NCBI GenBank assembly: GCA_011037195.1
Contig: JAAEAF010000624.1
Coordinates: 62,001-126,000 of the forward strand
Length of the DNA stretch: 64,000 nt
Direction: 5' to 3'
Origin: Triatoma infestans
Lineage: Eukaryota > Arthropoda > Insecta > Hemiptera > Reduviidae
In this document: piece by piece, positions 11,113 to 24,094 of the stretch
Numbering within the stretch: position 1 is the stretch's first letter
How the letters are laid out: each line of letters starts with the position of its first letter
Program-made: the position numbers and the translations under genes
Notes under the pieces: model-generated
The model's database searches: none
Told to the model about the DNA's origin: nothing
Seen by the model: the letters and a program-made list of their open reading frames with translations, nothing else

Positions 11113-12808
11113 TAGGCTTCTGAGATTATATTATATATACCACAATATAAAAGTTATCATTAAAATAATACACAAAAGAATGACTTCAACACAAAAATAT
11201 CTGCAAAATTTTTCATTTTATATATAACTATATAAAAAAAGTGGGGTAAGAAAAAATTGTGTGAGTGTTTCACAATGGATTGTTTTTCGTACCAGTTATC
11301 CTGATAATCGATCAATTCTGTTTATCAGAAACTCTATGACCTATCAATTTTTATGTTTACTTGGTATACACTATTATAACTTTGAAGTAGAATTTCATGC
11401 ACCAAATAAAAGTTAACCTAAATTCTCTTAGCAAGTACTGCTACATAAATTACAAAGTAAAGGGTAAATTTTCAACTAATACTGGTTGTAGAACTCTTTT
11501 ATAGTCACTGATGGGTGATTTTGTAGCTCGGTGGAAAAAAAAAAAAAACTAAGATATAACCAGTAATATAAAAGTATTTGTTGACTGTTGATGAATTATG
11601 TTATGAACAAATTTGGTGAATATCGGTCAAGAAAGAAACATTCACGTATGCCGACATTTCGAGAAGAGTTGCCTATCTTTATCAAGGCTTTAATATATAG
11701 ATAATCGAGAATAGATATGGAGAAAGAATTTTTAAACAAACACATTTGTTACATCGCAGAAACATAAAAACAAAAAAATCTGGTGTGAAACACTCACACA
11801 ACTTTCTCCTACTCCAGTTCTCAAAATGATAATTGACAAATTTTATAGTTTGTGTACCAAATTTAATGAAATTCGTCGAAAACTGAAAAAACTGTTCAGT
11901 AAAAGCGCACTTCCGGTTTACTAATTTTCTTGAAACTCGGAATTTCAGCTTTATTTCTAACTAATTAGTTTGGATGAGAGAATTGTATAATGAACTAGGA
12001 TACACTTTAGATGAAAATCTAACCCTACCCCTCTCTAAAGTGCAAAAGAATTTTCGATGTTTTAGATCGCATGTTTAGTTTATATACGACATAAAAATCG
12101 TCGGTCATTTAGTAAAGTGTAAGTGTTTATCCGATGGAATTGACAGAATTGTCAATAAACTGAAAATAGCACTCTTACGTGCCCTTCAGCAAGAAATGTT
12201 TCAAATAAAAGTTGTAGCTCTTTGTAGTGTGGTTGATGTTTAAAGAAAATCGTCAATTTTTGAGAAAATCAAAAAAGTAAAAAATCCAACTAGTAAAGTG
12301 GTACTTCCGGTTGACAGATAACGTAGTGTCAGATCCCATGGTGATACCTAAACGGAATATCAAGTTTCAACTTTCTACGGTTTTTCGTTTTTGAGCTATG
12401 CCGACTCATTATTTCCGGTGAGACGAAATTTGAGGGAGTAAGAGAAAGTCTAGTTTCCTGGAGACAGACGTGCCTAGTAAGAGGAAGTCTTGAATCAAAA
12501 TGCTTTTCACCGGAAATATACGTTTGAGGTCCCTGAGTCCAAAAAAGTGGTTTTTTAGCCTCGTATGAACCATAGCTCAAAAACGAAAAATGTAGAAAGT
12601 TCAAACTTGATATTACGTTTACACCATGGATTGACGGTGCGTTATGTGTCAATATTCTCACCGGAAGTAACTTTACTAGCGTTTTTGCAATTTTCTCAAA
12701 AATGGCTCCGAAGATTTTCTTTAAACTTTCAAATATCAACTACACATACAAAGAGCTACAACTTTTATTTGAAACATTTCTCCAGAAAATTCATTTAAGG
12801 GCACTTCT

Positions 12809-12828
12809 GGGGGAGGGGTGGGGTTAGG
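12809..12828 (+). other. G-run cluster with quadruplex potential
   Basis: GGGGGAGGGGTGGGGTTAGG has four closely spaced G-runs. Similar tracts recur in the same module at about 13087-13108, 13782-13799, 14071-14090 and 36379-36396, and as C-rich complements at about 29560, 32399 and 32698. Confidence 0.6.
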
Positions 12829-13469
12829 TTTCCATCTAAAGTGCTATTTCAGTTTATTAGACAATTCTGTCATCTAAATAATGTTAATTAGAATTAAATA
12901 TGTTGTTGAAATTCCGAGTTTGAAAAAATGATAACCGGAAGTGCGTTTTTACTGAAATATAATTTTCAGTTTTCTGGTATTTTCTCGAAAATGGCTCCAA
13001 CGATTTTCTTTAAACCAGGTTGTTAACTATACATATAAAGAGCTACAACTTTTATTTGAAACTTTTCCCCTGATAAATTCATTTAAGGGGACTTTTGGGG
13101 GAGGGGGGTTATGTTTTTCTTTAAAATGCTATCACAGTTGATTATACAATTCTGTCATCCAAATTGAAATAACTAGAAATTAATATATGACCCAAATTCC
13201 GAGTTTCAAGGAAATTAGTAAACCGGACAGTTTTACTGGACAGTGTTTCACTTTTCGACGAATTTCATTAAATTGGTACACTACTATAAATTTGTCAATT
13301 ATAATTTGAGTACTGGAAGTAGAAAATTTGTGAGTGTTTCACACCAGATTTCTCTTACTCCTAGTAAGAGGAAGTATTGTAATCGTGTCAAATTTTCGAT
13401 ATCGAGTTTTCACCGGAAATATCTTTTTGAGGTCCCCTGAGTCCCTAAAAGTGGTTTTTAGCAAATGGT

Positions 13470-13511
<42 letters not shown>
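13470..13511. repeat. (GT)n microsatellite
   Basis: Uninterrupted TG dinucleotides inside a unit of the abundant TIR family. A CA/GT tract sits at the same position in other copies (32988-33013, 51464-51481). Confidence 0.95.
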
Positions 13512-13512
<1 letters not shown>

Positions 13513-14555
13513 TGAACAGCATAGCTCAAAAACGAAAAACCATAGAAAGTTGAAACTTGATATTCCGTTAAGGTATCACCGTGGGATCTGACACTACGTT
13601 ATCTGTCAAAATTCCTCAACCGGAAGTACCACTTTACTAGATGGATTTTTTACTTTTTTGCGACTTTCTCAAAAATGGATCCGACGATTTTCTTTAAACT
13701 TAGTACATCAACCACACATATAAAGAGCTACAACTTTTGCTTGAAACATTTCTCCAGCAAAATGCATTTAAGGGCACTTTTGGGGGAGGGGTGTGGTTAG
13801 GTTTTCATCTAAAGTGCTATTTCAGTTTATTAGATAATTCTGTCATCTAAATAATGTTGGTTAAAATTAAATATGTTGTTAAAATTTCGGGTTTGAAAAA
13901 AATCGGATAACCGGAAGTGCGTTTACTTTACCACTTTACTAAATGATTTATTCACTTTTCGCAATTTTCTCAAAAATGGCTCCGACGATTTTTTTGAAAC
14001 TTCGTATATAAACTAAACATGCAAAGATCTACCTCTTTTATCTAAAACATTTATCTGGAAAAAATTTTTAAGGGCACTTTTAGGGGAGGAGTGGGGTTAG
14101 ATTTTCATCAAAATGCTATCCTAGTTGATTATACAATTCTATCATCCAACCATAATTAGTTAGAAATAAATAGATGGCTGAAATTCCGAGTTTCAAGAAA
14201 ATTAGTAAACCGGAATTGCGCTTTTACTGAACAGTTTTTTCAGTTTTCAACGAATTTCATTAAATTTGGTGCACAAACTATAAAATTTGTCAATTATAAT
14301 TTTGTGAACTGGAGTAAGAGAAAGTTGTGTGAGTGTTTCACACCAGATTTTTTTTTTCATGTGTCTGCGATGTAACAAATGTGTGAGCTTTAAAAATTCT
14401 TTCTGCACACCTTCACGACTATCTATCTATACATATAAAAGCCTTGATAAAGACAGGAAGCTCTTCTCGAATGTCGGCATAACTGAATGTTTTCTTTCTT
14501 GTCCGATATTGACCAAATTTCTTCATAACGTTTGACAGTATGATAATCATAAATT

Positions 14556-15377
14556 AAATTGAAATCATAGGAAATAAACAAATACAGTAACTCTTTTTAA
14601 TAATAATAAGAAGAAGAAAATATTCTATTATTATGAAACATATACGAAAATCGTCTTACTACATTTCTCACCAAATTGACAAACTTGGAATGTTTTTTAG
14701 ACAATTAATAGCCTACACTTAATATTGCTGATTATTATATTGAACTGGCAGTTTAGAGTGAAGTCTAACGCTGCAATCCTACAGAACATCCGTAAAATAA
14801 ATTTTATTTATTTATTTATTTTATTCTTCAAATCAAAGTGAATGGCTTGTACCGGGAAGTTTGTATAACATCAAATTTAAAGAAAATGATTGGAGACATT
14901 TTCGAAAAAAATAAAAAATCATGGATTCCCCCCTCCTCACGAATTCCTTAATTTAAATAATAGAATAAAAAATTCCTTAATCTAGTTCTAAAGATTTCCG
15001 ATCTTTTTTTTTTTGAGATTAGTTTTGGCACAAATATGCAAACAGTACATGCAAAAAAACATTTCTCACTATGGACTTGGAAAATTGGGGTACAATCCGC
15101 TAAACTTACTCTTTGAGAAAGGTAAAAAATCTGTTATAAATAATTCATACTAGTTTATATTATTTTGGACTTCAACTCTGACAAACTTACTCAAACTTGG
15201 ACATTTTCCAATATATTTAATTGACCTTTAAGTTATGCCATTTTTGGAACTATTCAATATATTTAAAAGAAATGTAAACTTGAATCTCACACAATAGTTT
15301 TACCCAGAATCAATTGAAATTTTTTTTTTTTTTTTTTTAATTCTTCGGAAAAATGGTTAAAACAAAAATGATAGAAA
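14556..15377. other. AT-rich interval, no gene seen
   Basis: Only homopolymer tracts (for example T17 near 15320) and short chance ORFs. Confidence 0.4.
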
Positions 15378-16630
15378 TACCAGAGCAGAGGTGAAAAGTT
15401 CTCGGCCTAGCTCATAGATGGCACTGGTACAAATGAAATTACTGTTTTGTTATGTTGGCACACTTGTTACAAAAGTAAATACCAAATATGAATTTAAACA
15501 GACAAATAATTTGTTTTATATGGCTGTGCATTGACAAAATGAATAAAACTGGATTACAGTTAAGTCAAAAAAATCTTCATTTTGGATAGTTTATCGCTAA
15601 CCAATAACGTATATGGAGTCTGCACCTCCTAAAAAAAATAGGCAGCTGAGTTTAAACCTTGGTCGTAGTACATCGATTGAATATGATCCACATAAAGGAT
15701 GGCCAAAAACTGCAACTAACAAAAAAAATATCGAGAAGATACACAATATGGTTCTAGATGGTCGACGATTAAAGGTATATGAGATAGCTAAGGCTGTAGG
15801 CATCTCAGAAGAAAAAGTACGGCATATTTTACACGAAGAACTCAGTATGAGCAAACTATGTGCAAGAAAGATGAGTGCCGCATTTTTTGTTAAATGCTGA
15901 TGATCACAAACAAATGAGGGGAATCGAGATTCCCAGCAATGTTTGTACCGTTTTAAGAAGAATTCAACTGATTTCTGCGCCGATTTGTTACGATGGATGA
16001 ATCGTGGGTTCACCCAGTTTTACATCTGAGTCAAAACAACAGTCTAAGCAATGGGTAGAATCCGGTGACTGTGCACCGAAGAAAGCAAGGGCAATTGCTT
16101 CGGCTGGAAAGGTTATAGCTAGTGTTTTTTTGGGATTCCAAACGATTCTTTTAACTGACGATCTGCCAAAGAGTCAAACAATTAATGGGGTATACTATGC
16201 ACATCTTCTTGACCAGCTAGATGAGAAAATTAGGAAGAAAAGGCCTGGTTTGCAAAAGAAAAAAAATCCTCTTTTATTACCAGGTCAATGCACCCGCCCA
16301 CAAAGGCTCTACGACAATGGGAAAATTTGAAGTATGAATTGTTGGAACATCCTCCCTATTCGCCGGATTTAGCCTACTCTGACTTTCATCTATTTACAAA
16401 CCTTAAGAAATTTGTGGCTGGAAAACATTTTGGGTCAAATGAAGTGGTGATAGCAGCGGTAAATGGATATTTTGAAGACAATCCAGAATCGGGACGGAAT
16501 CCAGTTATTGGTGAAACGTTGGACAAAGTGTATTCCACTAATCGGAGGCTAAATTGTGAAATAAATGCATATTTATAATAGAAACAACTCATTTTCACTA
16601 CTACGTTGAAAACTTTTCACCTTGCCTACT
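15378..16630 (+). mobile_element. mariner element with decayed D,D34D-type transposase
   Basis: The ends carry inverted AGGTGAAAAGTTCTC (15389 onward) and AGGTGAAAAGTTTTC (reverse complement ending at 16622), about 1.23 kb apart. That is normal mariner length, with TA next to each end. Inside, plus-strand frames 15613-15900, about 15985-16265 and 16288-16578 join into a transposase. It has an N-terminal helix-turn-helix region with KVYEIAKAVGISEEKVRHIL, first acidic block MDESWVH, then VYYAHLLDQLDEKIRKKRPG, second block NAPAHK and third block YSPDLAYSDFHLF. The catalytic Asp of the second block reads Val (VNAP instead of DNAP), and there are at least three frameshifts. It cannot make active enzyme. 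Confidence 0.9.
15613..16578 (+). pseudogene. mariner transposase pseudogene
   Basis: Begins MESAPPKKNRQLSLN at 15613 and ends NRRLNCEINAYL at 16578. Frame changes occur near 15890, 16010, 16130 and 16265. The DNA-binding half is intact to about residue 80. The catalytic core keeps the first and third Asp blocks but has lost the middle Asp. The C-terminal block FVAGKHFGSNEVVIAAVNGY is in the usual place. Confidence 0.85.
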
Positions 16631-17925
16631 ATATGAATTCAAAAGTTTTTAAGATGAGGAGGGAGACCATCTGCAAATAGCAAATTATAAGAATATGTAG
16701 TAATCAAGATTTTGATCATTCATACGAGGATGACATAGCAATTGGTCGTTCCATTTACAGTTCCCTGCTAAAATGCTTATTTCAATCTGTATAATATAAT
16801 ATTCACTAAAATAATGGCTCTACACTAATAGATGCTTTTTTATTATTACTATTATTATTATCATCATCATTATCTTTAAATTACTACCAAAAGGTTAAAA
16901 AAATAAAATAAATTATCAAAAGAGTTTACTGGTGATAAGAATCAATTTAACTGCCTGTCAACTGACTCTTACGTAATTAGTGACTGAGTGCATTTATCAG
17001 TTTGTGCAAATATCAACTTCAATGTATAATGTTTTATTTAATAAAATTAGGAATTAATGCATTTATTTTATTTGCCAATATTTGATGCCAAAATATCCAA
17101 AGAATATGGGATAGATTTGTGTCTAATTCAGTCTTACTAAATTAATAAATTAATTATATCTTTTAACTTTACACTTAATAAGATGGATACAACTTATCAG
17201 TGCTTATAATGTTAATTGTTTTCGAATTCTTGTGGAAGTCGATCTATGTTTTTTTACTAATTAACATGTTAAGTTGTCAGAATATAACACTACTATTTAT
17301 CATTGAAAGAGGAGTTACATAATAATATATATATAAGCCAAAATTTTTAAAAACTACTAAACTATGAGACACTAATGATATTACTACAACGAATACAGAT
17401 TTAATTTCAAGGAAACAAAAAAAAAAAGAGACTAAGTGGGCCTAAAAGGGGAAAACATAAAGATGCCAAGAAATGTGGCCATGAATTTGAAACTGGTATT
17501 AAAACATGGCGCCATAGAATTATGTTATTTTGTAGGCAGGAAATTTCATTATTAGAGTTGACATGTCTATAATAGTATTTATTTTAACTAATAGTGTGTC
17601 TGATCTATATTGGATATTTACCAAAAAAAAACTCTAGTCTGATATGATTCAACTAAAAACACACATGCCACAGTAACCTAGAATACCATTTTCAAAACAA
17701 AACAAAAAATTTAACAGAATAATAGAAAGATTAATTTCTTGTAATAATAAACAGATATTTTAAAATAAAAACTTAACATATTATATCCTATCTATTTATT
17801 AAAACAAATTCAATATTTTAGTTCATAAATCCAACGATATACTATGTGGAACTGGGGTTTTTGAATAAAAGAGATTAAATAAATACCTGCAAGTAATCTC
17901 AATAATTAGATATGTGTATATATTT
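16631..17925. other. Interval with no recognised gene
   Basis: AT-rich sequence with an ATT/ATC triplet run near 16845-16875. No coding or repeat assignment. Confidence 0.4.
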
Positions 17926-18463
17926 ATGTTACTGGCAAAAAAGTACGAATCTCAGGTATTGTATAAAATGCCTAGGCACTGTGTGGCTACATTAGGCAAA
18001 GTAAGAAATATACTGCATTTCATATTAGGGTAATGTCTTCAGTACTTGAGTGTGGCATTCTATACAATGACTACATCGTCTTAGGCAAATTATAGAAAGA
18101 CTTAAAAACAAAATGGTCTAATACACACTCATTTTGAAAACATTTCCATTATTGCCTCATATTGGAAGATTACGAGTTGTTGTTGCTAAATTTTACCGAA
18201 GGAATGCTACTGTTTGTGGCTTTTGCAATGGTTATTATTAATAAGCACATCATATTTGTTACGCTTGCAGCAGCTGGAACAGGTAATAACTATTTTCTTC
18301 GTCTTCTAAATCTCATCATCAAGAAAGCACCAAGCATTCTGTACAATGCCTAGGGAATGTATTAAATGATTCCAATTTCATATTTTCCCTAGTGATGTTA
18401 AGCGTTGAATACAATTCCTAGCTATTCTATACAATGCCGGATTTCCTATTTTGCCGGTAACAT
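17926..18463. mobile_element. Unclassified TIR element (MITE-like)
   Basis: The left end reads ATGTTACTGGCAAAAAAGTA and the reverse complement of the right end reads ATGTTACCGGCAAAATAGGA. Both are followed by a GTATTGTATAAAATGCC / GCATTGTATAGAATAGC block and CTAGG. The CATTGTATAGAATGC-like block also occurs internally in inverted form near 18052 and as a near-palindrome near 18340. A 63-codon ORF (18162-18353) is unrecognised. No clear target-site duplication. The superfamily could not be assigned. Confidence 0.6.
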
Positions 18464-18914
18464 ACATTAATATATTATTACGGAGTACATAGAGCTACAG
18501 CTAGGGCCAGCGACAGTTATGGGAATTAGGATGTAGAAATATGAAGGGTATTTAAATACTAAATGACAATTGTAGTAATTTAAACACGTGAACGGCTAGT
18601 TTCATCTTTGTTTCATTTAATGGAAGCACTAATAATAATAGCACTTGGGTAAAACAAATAACAGAAGTGATAATTGAACAATTAGTAGTAGGATGGAGAC
18701 TTCGTATTATCAGTACGTGTGCATATACACAGAAACAGAGATTTCAGACATCAAAATATTTTTGCAGCCATGGAAAATAAAGTGACATTAAGACAAAAGT
18801 AAAGTTGGGCCTTTCTTAAAGTTGGGGGATGAGAGAAGTTTCTGAATAGGATTCAAAAGGACCTCTAGGATTTTTTTTTTGTAATTTTATTTTATTAATC
18901 ATTTAGCCAAATTG
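18464..18914. other. Interval with no recognised gene
   Basis: No coding or repeat signal recognised. Confidence 0.4.
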
Positions 18915-18995
18915 TTTTCATTCACTTGCTATTGTTAAGAGGAATATCGTGTCAAATTTTTCGGTAATAGGTGTATATGATTTGAGGTCACGTGT

Positions 18996-19046
<51 letters not shown>

Positions 19047-20325
19047 TTTTTGACATAGTGAAGTGGTTGATTTTTGGGCTGTTCTAGACAGTGGACAGCG
19101 ACAAGCGACAAAAGTCGAGTGATAATCCAATAGTAATTACAATACTACAACCTATACAATATTAAATTACGTTAAATACATAACTAGAATTCCCAGATTA
19201 TAGAAATTCATTAACCAAAAGTGCAATATTTTACAGGAAGGTAGGTTTCGTGAGTTTTTTAAAAAAACTTCAAAAAAAGGTTCCTATGAGTTTCTTTAAA
19301 ATTCTAATGCTAAATGTTGAATTGGGGGGGGAGTTAATTTATATGAGAGAGTAATGTTTACTTTCTCTAACTTCTTTAAGAATTTTTATTTTCATATCAA
19401 GTTTTCACCGGAAATACACGTTTAAAGGTCCTCTGAGTACAATAAAAAAGTTTTTTTTTTTTTTTTTTTTTTTTTAAATGACGCGCCTATGTCTGAACAG
19501 CAATAGCTTGGAAACAAAAAATCGCAGAAAGTTCATACTTGACATTTCGTTTAGCTATCATCATGCGATCTCACAAGAACTTACCTCTCACAATTCCTCA
19601 ACCGGAAATACCACTTTACTAAATGGATTTTTCAGTTTTCTTTTATAGTTTTCTCGAAAAAGACCTAACGATTTTCTTTAAAAAAGGCTATATTATTCAT
19701 AAAGAAATTTTATTTGAATCACTTCTCTGGGAAAATTCATTTAAGAGAGTTTTTTGGAAGAGAGGGTACTATTATGTTTTCCTCTAAAGTGCTATTACAA
19801 TTTATTATGTAATTATAATCATCTAAATAATATCAAATAGAATTAAATAAGTTGCCAATATTCCAAGTTTGAAGAAAACCAATTGACCGGAAGTGCATTT
19901 CTATGTTAAAACGGTTTCAACAACTTTCTTTAAATTTAGTATATCGCCTATTCATACAACAAGATTCTTAAAACTTTTATTAGAAACATTTCTCTGGAAA
20001 AATACATTTAAGGTGGTTTTTAGTAGAGGGGCGGGTTCAATTTTGTCATCTAAATAATATTAATTAGAATTAAATATGTTATGAAAATTCTGAGTTTGAA
20101 AATAATCGGTTTAACAGGAAGTGCGTTTTTAGTGATGTTATTTCAGTTTTCTACGATTTTATCCATAAAAACATTCGACGGATTTCATTAAATTTGATAT
20201 ACTATCTATCACATTTATTGGGAACTTTTTACCGGATGTTTAAACTAATAAAATTTATTAAGTCTGAAGAAAATTTGTGTAAATTGCAGCAAAAGTCGTA
20301 TGAGTGTTTTACACCAGATTTTTTT
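18915..20325 (-). repeat. Diverged copies of the ACTTTCTCTTACTCC family
   Basis: Minus-oriented modules with TTTTCACCGGAAATACACG, CCGGAAATACCACTTTAC and ACCGGAAGTGCATTT end at GAGTGTTTTACACCAGATTT (about 20325). They are interrupted by an A46 run (18998-19043) and a T-run near 19450. Older than the other copies, judged by mismatches. Confidence 0.7.
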
Positions 20326-22300
20326 GTGATCTATCAAAGGTGGTATAAATTTCAAATCAAGTTTGGTTGAATTGACACAGAGGAGGACGTTGCCATTGGG
20401 TGTAGTCACTATTATTCAATCAGACTTTATCCTCAAAACATTATAAGTTTTGATGCAAGAAAACATTGCTGGTCCTTTAAAGTAATTTACTGATTTTGTT
20501 TATTTAATGATTCAATTGTATTTTCCTTCATTTGATTATTAATCTTTTATTCATTTTTGTACACCCAAACCCTTTATTTTTTAAATTGCTAATATAATCT
20601 CAACCAAAATGTCAGAAGGAAAAAAATTGTGATTCACGGATCTTCTGATACATTATTGGAAAAAAATGGACTAAGTGTAAAGGTGGCATTCGAAGGCATC
20701 GATAGTGCACCGAAATACTGCAGGGTTTCTTTTTTGTAAACGGTTCTAAAGTGGGATCGTCATCTTTCCAGATCATCCGAATTGTGATTTAGGATTAGTA
20801 TACGACCTTGGTAAGTGGTTTCAAAAAATCACGGTAAGCCGCAAACTCAGACAGATGGATATGAAGAATTTAAGACCAGATACTCATAGCGCCAAACCAA
20901 ACAAAAGATGCCTAGTTATGGAGAAATATATTACAAGTAATGAAAAAAAGGAATATTTTTTTTAAATATCCCTTTAAAAATGGGATATTAAAAATCCAGA
21001 CAAAAGTAAGTAATGAGCACTACAAGACCATGTTGCCTCTAACCAGACTTTAAGCCAAGATCAGTTTGGGAAAAGTCACGCTTTGCGTTTAGTGGAACTC
21101 TAAAATTGTTTTGCATCTTGAGGCTAGTTCTTCTATACGGTTGACCTGTTGACTTTGAACTTTATACTGGAACAGGTGTATAGAGTTTATGAAGCATTAT
21201 TTTTAATTTACCGTTATAAAGCTTTACTGCAACATGATAACTTTTCGCCTTCAAAGGGATGAACCTTCACCAAATTGAAAAAAATTATCTGCTTTATGCC
21301 AACAAAAACTTTTTCTGACAACCTTATATTTATATATCAAGTAAAATGTCACATTAGCCATTCTGAAAACAAATATTCAACAATAGTGGAAATATTCCCA
21401 CCAGTATTGTGAGATTAATTTGAATTTCTCATGAAAACCAAACAAATTAACTAGTGTTTAAATAAGATACGTAGATAATTAAGCTAATTCATACTTTGTT
21501 CTATATATAATGTATGTCTAGATTTCTTAACATGTATTATTAGATTAACGAAATGAAATATTTGTTGAAAAATGTATTGTCCCTCCTTGTGGTTACACAT
21601 TTATGAACTGTATGAATAAAACTATTGTTCAATAATGTATAAGGAAAGTCCAAGTAATTTTACTTTCAATAAACACTTTAAATTGTGGAAATAAAATGTA
21701 TGTAATATCATTAGATCCCATTTGCGAACATATTTATAAAAGATAATCAACAAATGTAGTAAAAATCCATTAACTAAAATTAAATTAACAAAAATAATGC
21801 AATAAAGACAAAACTAATACTAATGCAGTGAAATGTCAATATAGTATGTAGAAAACAATGAAGCCCGAGCGTGCGTCATAATAACTAGAACTGACTGACG
21901 GACAGGTGTATTATTATCTCCCCTAACTTGCAGGCTAAGTTATTTAATTTTTATATTTTATTTACATATAAGGGGAAATAAATGATTATCTTACTAAACT
22001 AAAAGATTCATTTTTTTTACAATTACTCTCCTCTCCAAATCTTTACTAGGTAAATTTAATGTTTCAAAAAATTTATTTACAAAAATCTAAAATAATTTTA
22101 ATTATATTCAAAAATATTGATAATCAATTAAATTTCAAAAAAGAAATGTACGAATTGTTTCAAACTAATTATTATCCTTATCACTAAACTTATCATCCAT
22201 TTTTTTTCAGTTGTTTGTTGTTACTTATTTTGTAACAAAAAAAAATTTTTAGACAAATCAAACTTGTATAGAATTTTCACCTTACTAATATAGTTGCAAT
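20326..22300. other. Interval with no recognised gene
   Basis: About 20605-20990 is slightly less AT-rich than its surroundings, but all frames are broken and I recognise no protein. The rest is AT-rich. Confidence 0.4.
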
Positions 22301-22304
22301 AAAT

Positions 22305-23800
22305 CTATAATAAAATATCCATTATCCATTATCAAAGGTCTCCCCAACAAAAAGGCCCCGGGGGACGATCTAATTCCCAATATTGTCATAAAAAACCTGT
22401 CTCTGAAAGGTCTTGCATTCCTAACTGAGATCTTCAATGCTTGTCTTCGATTAGGATATTTTCCCAAACAGTGGAAGAATGCTAGAGTGATAGTATTTCG
22501 CAAAGCTGGTAAGCCAAAAAGCGATCCTAACAGCTATCGCCCTATCAGTCTCTTAAACTCTCTCTCCAAAATATTAGAAAAAATAATATACAAACGACTC
22601 TTAAAACACTTGACAGACTCTAACACAATCCCACCTCATCAGTTCGGATTCAGACAAAAACACTCACCACTACACCAACTAAAAAGAGTCACAGAACACA
22701 TTGTACACAATTTTGAGGAAAGAAAATACACGGCAGCAATATTTCTTGACGTAGCTGCTGCATTTGATACTGTTTGGCACTCTGGACTACTTTACAAATT
22801 TACAAACACAAACGCACCAACATACCTGACTCGAATAATAGGATCCTTCTTACAAGACAGAATATTCCAGGTAAGACTCAACAATACACTCAGTACAGAA
22901 AGACAAATACTAGCGCGACTACCACAAGGGGCAATCATGAGCCCAATACTCTTCAACCTCTACTGCTCGGACATACCTGAACCTACTACAGCGACATTAG
23001 CTATCTACGCGGACGATACCATGTTAGCCTCATCCAATACAGGCATTAACGAAAGCATTACTGACTTACAAACATCAATAGACTGTACATCTGGCTGGTT
23101 TCACCGATGAAAGCTAAAGTTAAACCCATCTAAAACTGAAGCGAAAATCTTCGCTCTCCGGCGGTTTCGAAATGAAGACCTTCGCCTACTAACACTTGAC
23201 AACCAGCAAATTCCCTGGAAACAAAAAGACCAAGGAGTGCGTTATCTGGGCGTAATCCTCGATACAAGACTCACCTGGAGACTGCACATTAATACTAATC
23301 TGCAACAAGCATACACCCGACTGAAACAACTCTACCCACTCATTAACAGAAACACACCACTCAAACACTCCTGCACCACACTACTCTATAAAACTCTCCT
23401 TAGACCTCTCCTGACATACGCCTGTCCAGTTTGGATAACAGCTAGCAACACACTGACAAAACGATTGTAGACTTTCCAAAACAAGGTACTGCGAATTGCA
23501 CTAAACGCTCCCTGGTTTGTCAAAAACACACAAACACACAGAGAACTTGACATGCCAGATATATACACACACATGGCTAAACTTACAGACAATTTCTTCC
23601 TATCACTTCACACACTACCCTCAGCTTCACATTACCACATAGGCGAGCCTACATCATCCAGAAGATTAAAACCCAGACTCTACCAAGATCTCTGAGAAAA
23701 CTCATTGTTTCTGTTCTTTATCTTTCAATTAGCCCTATGTGTAAAGCTCTAAGTGAGCTGGCCCATACTAATTTGTAAATAATATAATAAAATATATTCT
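22305..23800 (+). mobile_element. Jockey-like LINE, 5'-truncated, nearly intact reverse transcriptase
   Basis: The reading frame starts within the pre-RT region (KAPGDDLIPNIVIKNLSLKG near 22352), shifts at about 22470, and continues as one ORF 22487-23110. The motifs are SYRPISLLNSLSKILEKII, HQFGFRQKHSPLHQL, TAAIFLDVAAAFDTVWHSG (catalytic Asp), LPQGAIMSPILFNLYCSDIP and AIYADDTMLASS (catalytic box 23006-23020). A single stop at 23108 separates the thumb (KLNPSKTEAKIFALRR, GVRYLGVILDTRLTWRLH, LLYKTLLRPLLTYACPVW). One more stop at 23468 precedes the tail to about 23690. Order and motifs fit Jockey. ORF1 and endonuclease are absent, as in typical 5'-truncated copies. It looks younger than the copy at 1-1710. 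Confidence 0.9.
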
Positions 23801-23879
23801 ATGTAATTAAATATAAATTAATCTAAAAACAAAATAATTATCACATAAACTAAAACTTTTAATAAATAAAATTGATTTA

Positions 23880-24090
23880 TTAAAAACCACGATTTTGGTC
23901 AAAAGTTTGTCAGCCAAAACTGTTTCCAAGATTTTCTGCAAACGGTTCCAACCCCCATTGCATACTAATTATACATATATATAAATCAACCACTTTTATT
24001 TGACATATTTTTCTACAGGAAACTTGGACTTTTGAGGGTTTTGGGGTAAACAGCAACGTTAAGGCTTTACTCTAAATTATCACTTCATAA
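23880..24090 (-). repeat. Diverged fragment of the ACTTTCTCTTACTCC family
   Basis: Shares the order 'AAACNGTTCCAAC', 'CACTTTTATTTGA.A.ATTT' and 'GGAAA.TT' with the family modules, but lacks terminal motifs. Confidence 0.4.
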
Positions 24091-24094
24091 GAGG

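Larger units (their letters stand above)
11575..14555. mobile_element. ~3-kb composite inverted-repeat array of the ACTTTCTCTTACTCC family
   Basis: The outer arms, 11575-11770 and 14345-14555, are inverted copies of each other (ATGTTATGAAC.AAATTTGGT, CGACATTTCGAGAAGAG, ACAAATGTGTTTGTTAC-like). Inside them one plus-oriented unit (about 11775-12455) faces two minus-oriented units (about 12470-13345 and 13346-14350). Each unit shares the terminal TCTGGTGTGAAACACTCACA, the ACTTTCTCTTACTCC end, CCGGAAGT motifs and G-runs. No protein-coding capacity beyond short chance ORFs. A (GT)n tract occupies about 13470-13510. Confidence 0.8.

Noticed and set aside
12329..12739. 136-codon minus-strand ORF
   Set aside because: Runs through non-coding modules of the abundant TIR family and recurs, broken, in other copies.
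15597..16013. 138-codon minus-strand ORF
   Set aside because: Lies antisense to the mariner transposase remnant; no recognised motif.
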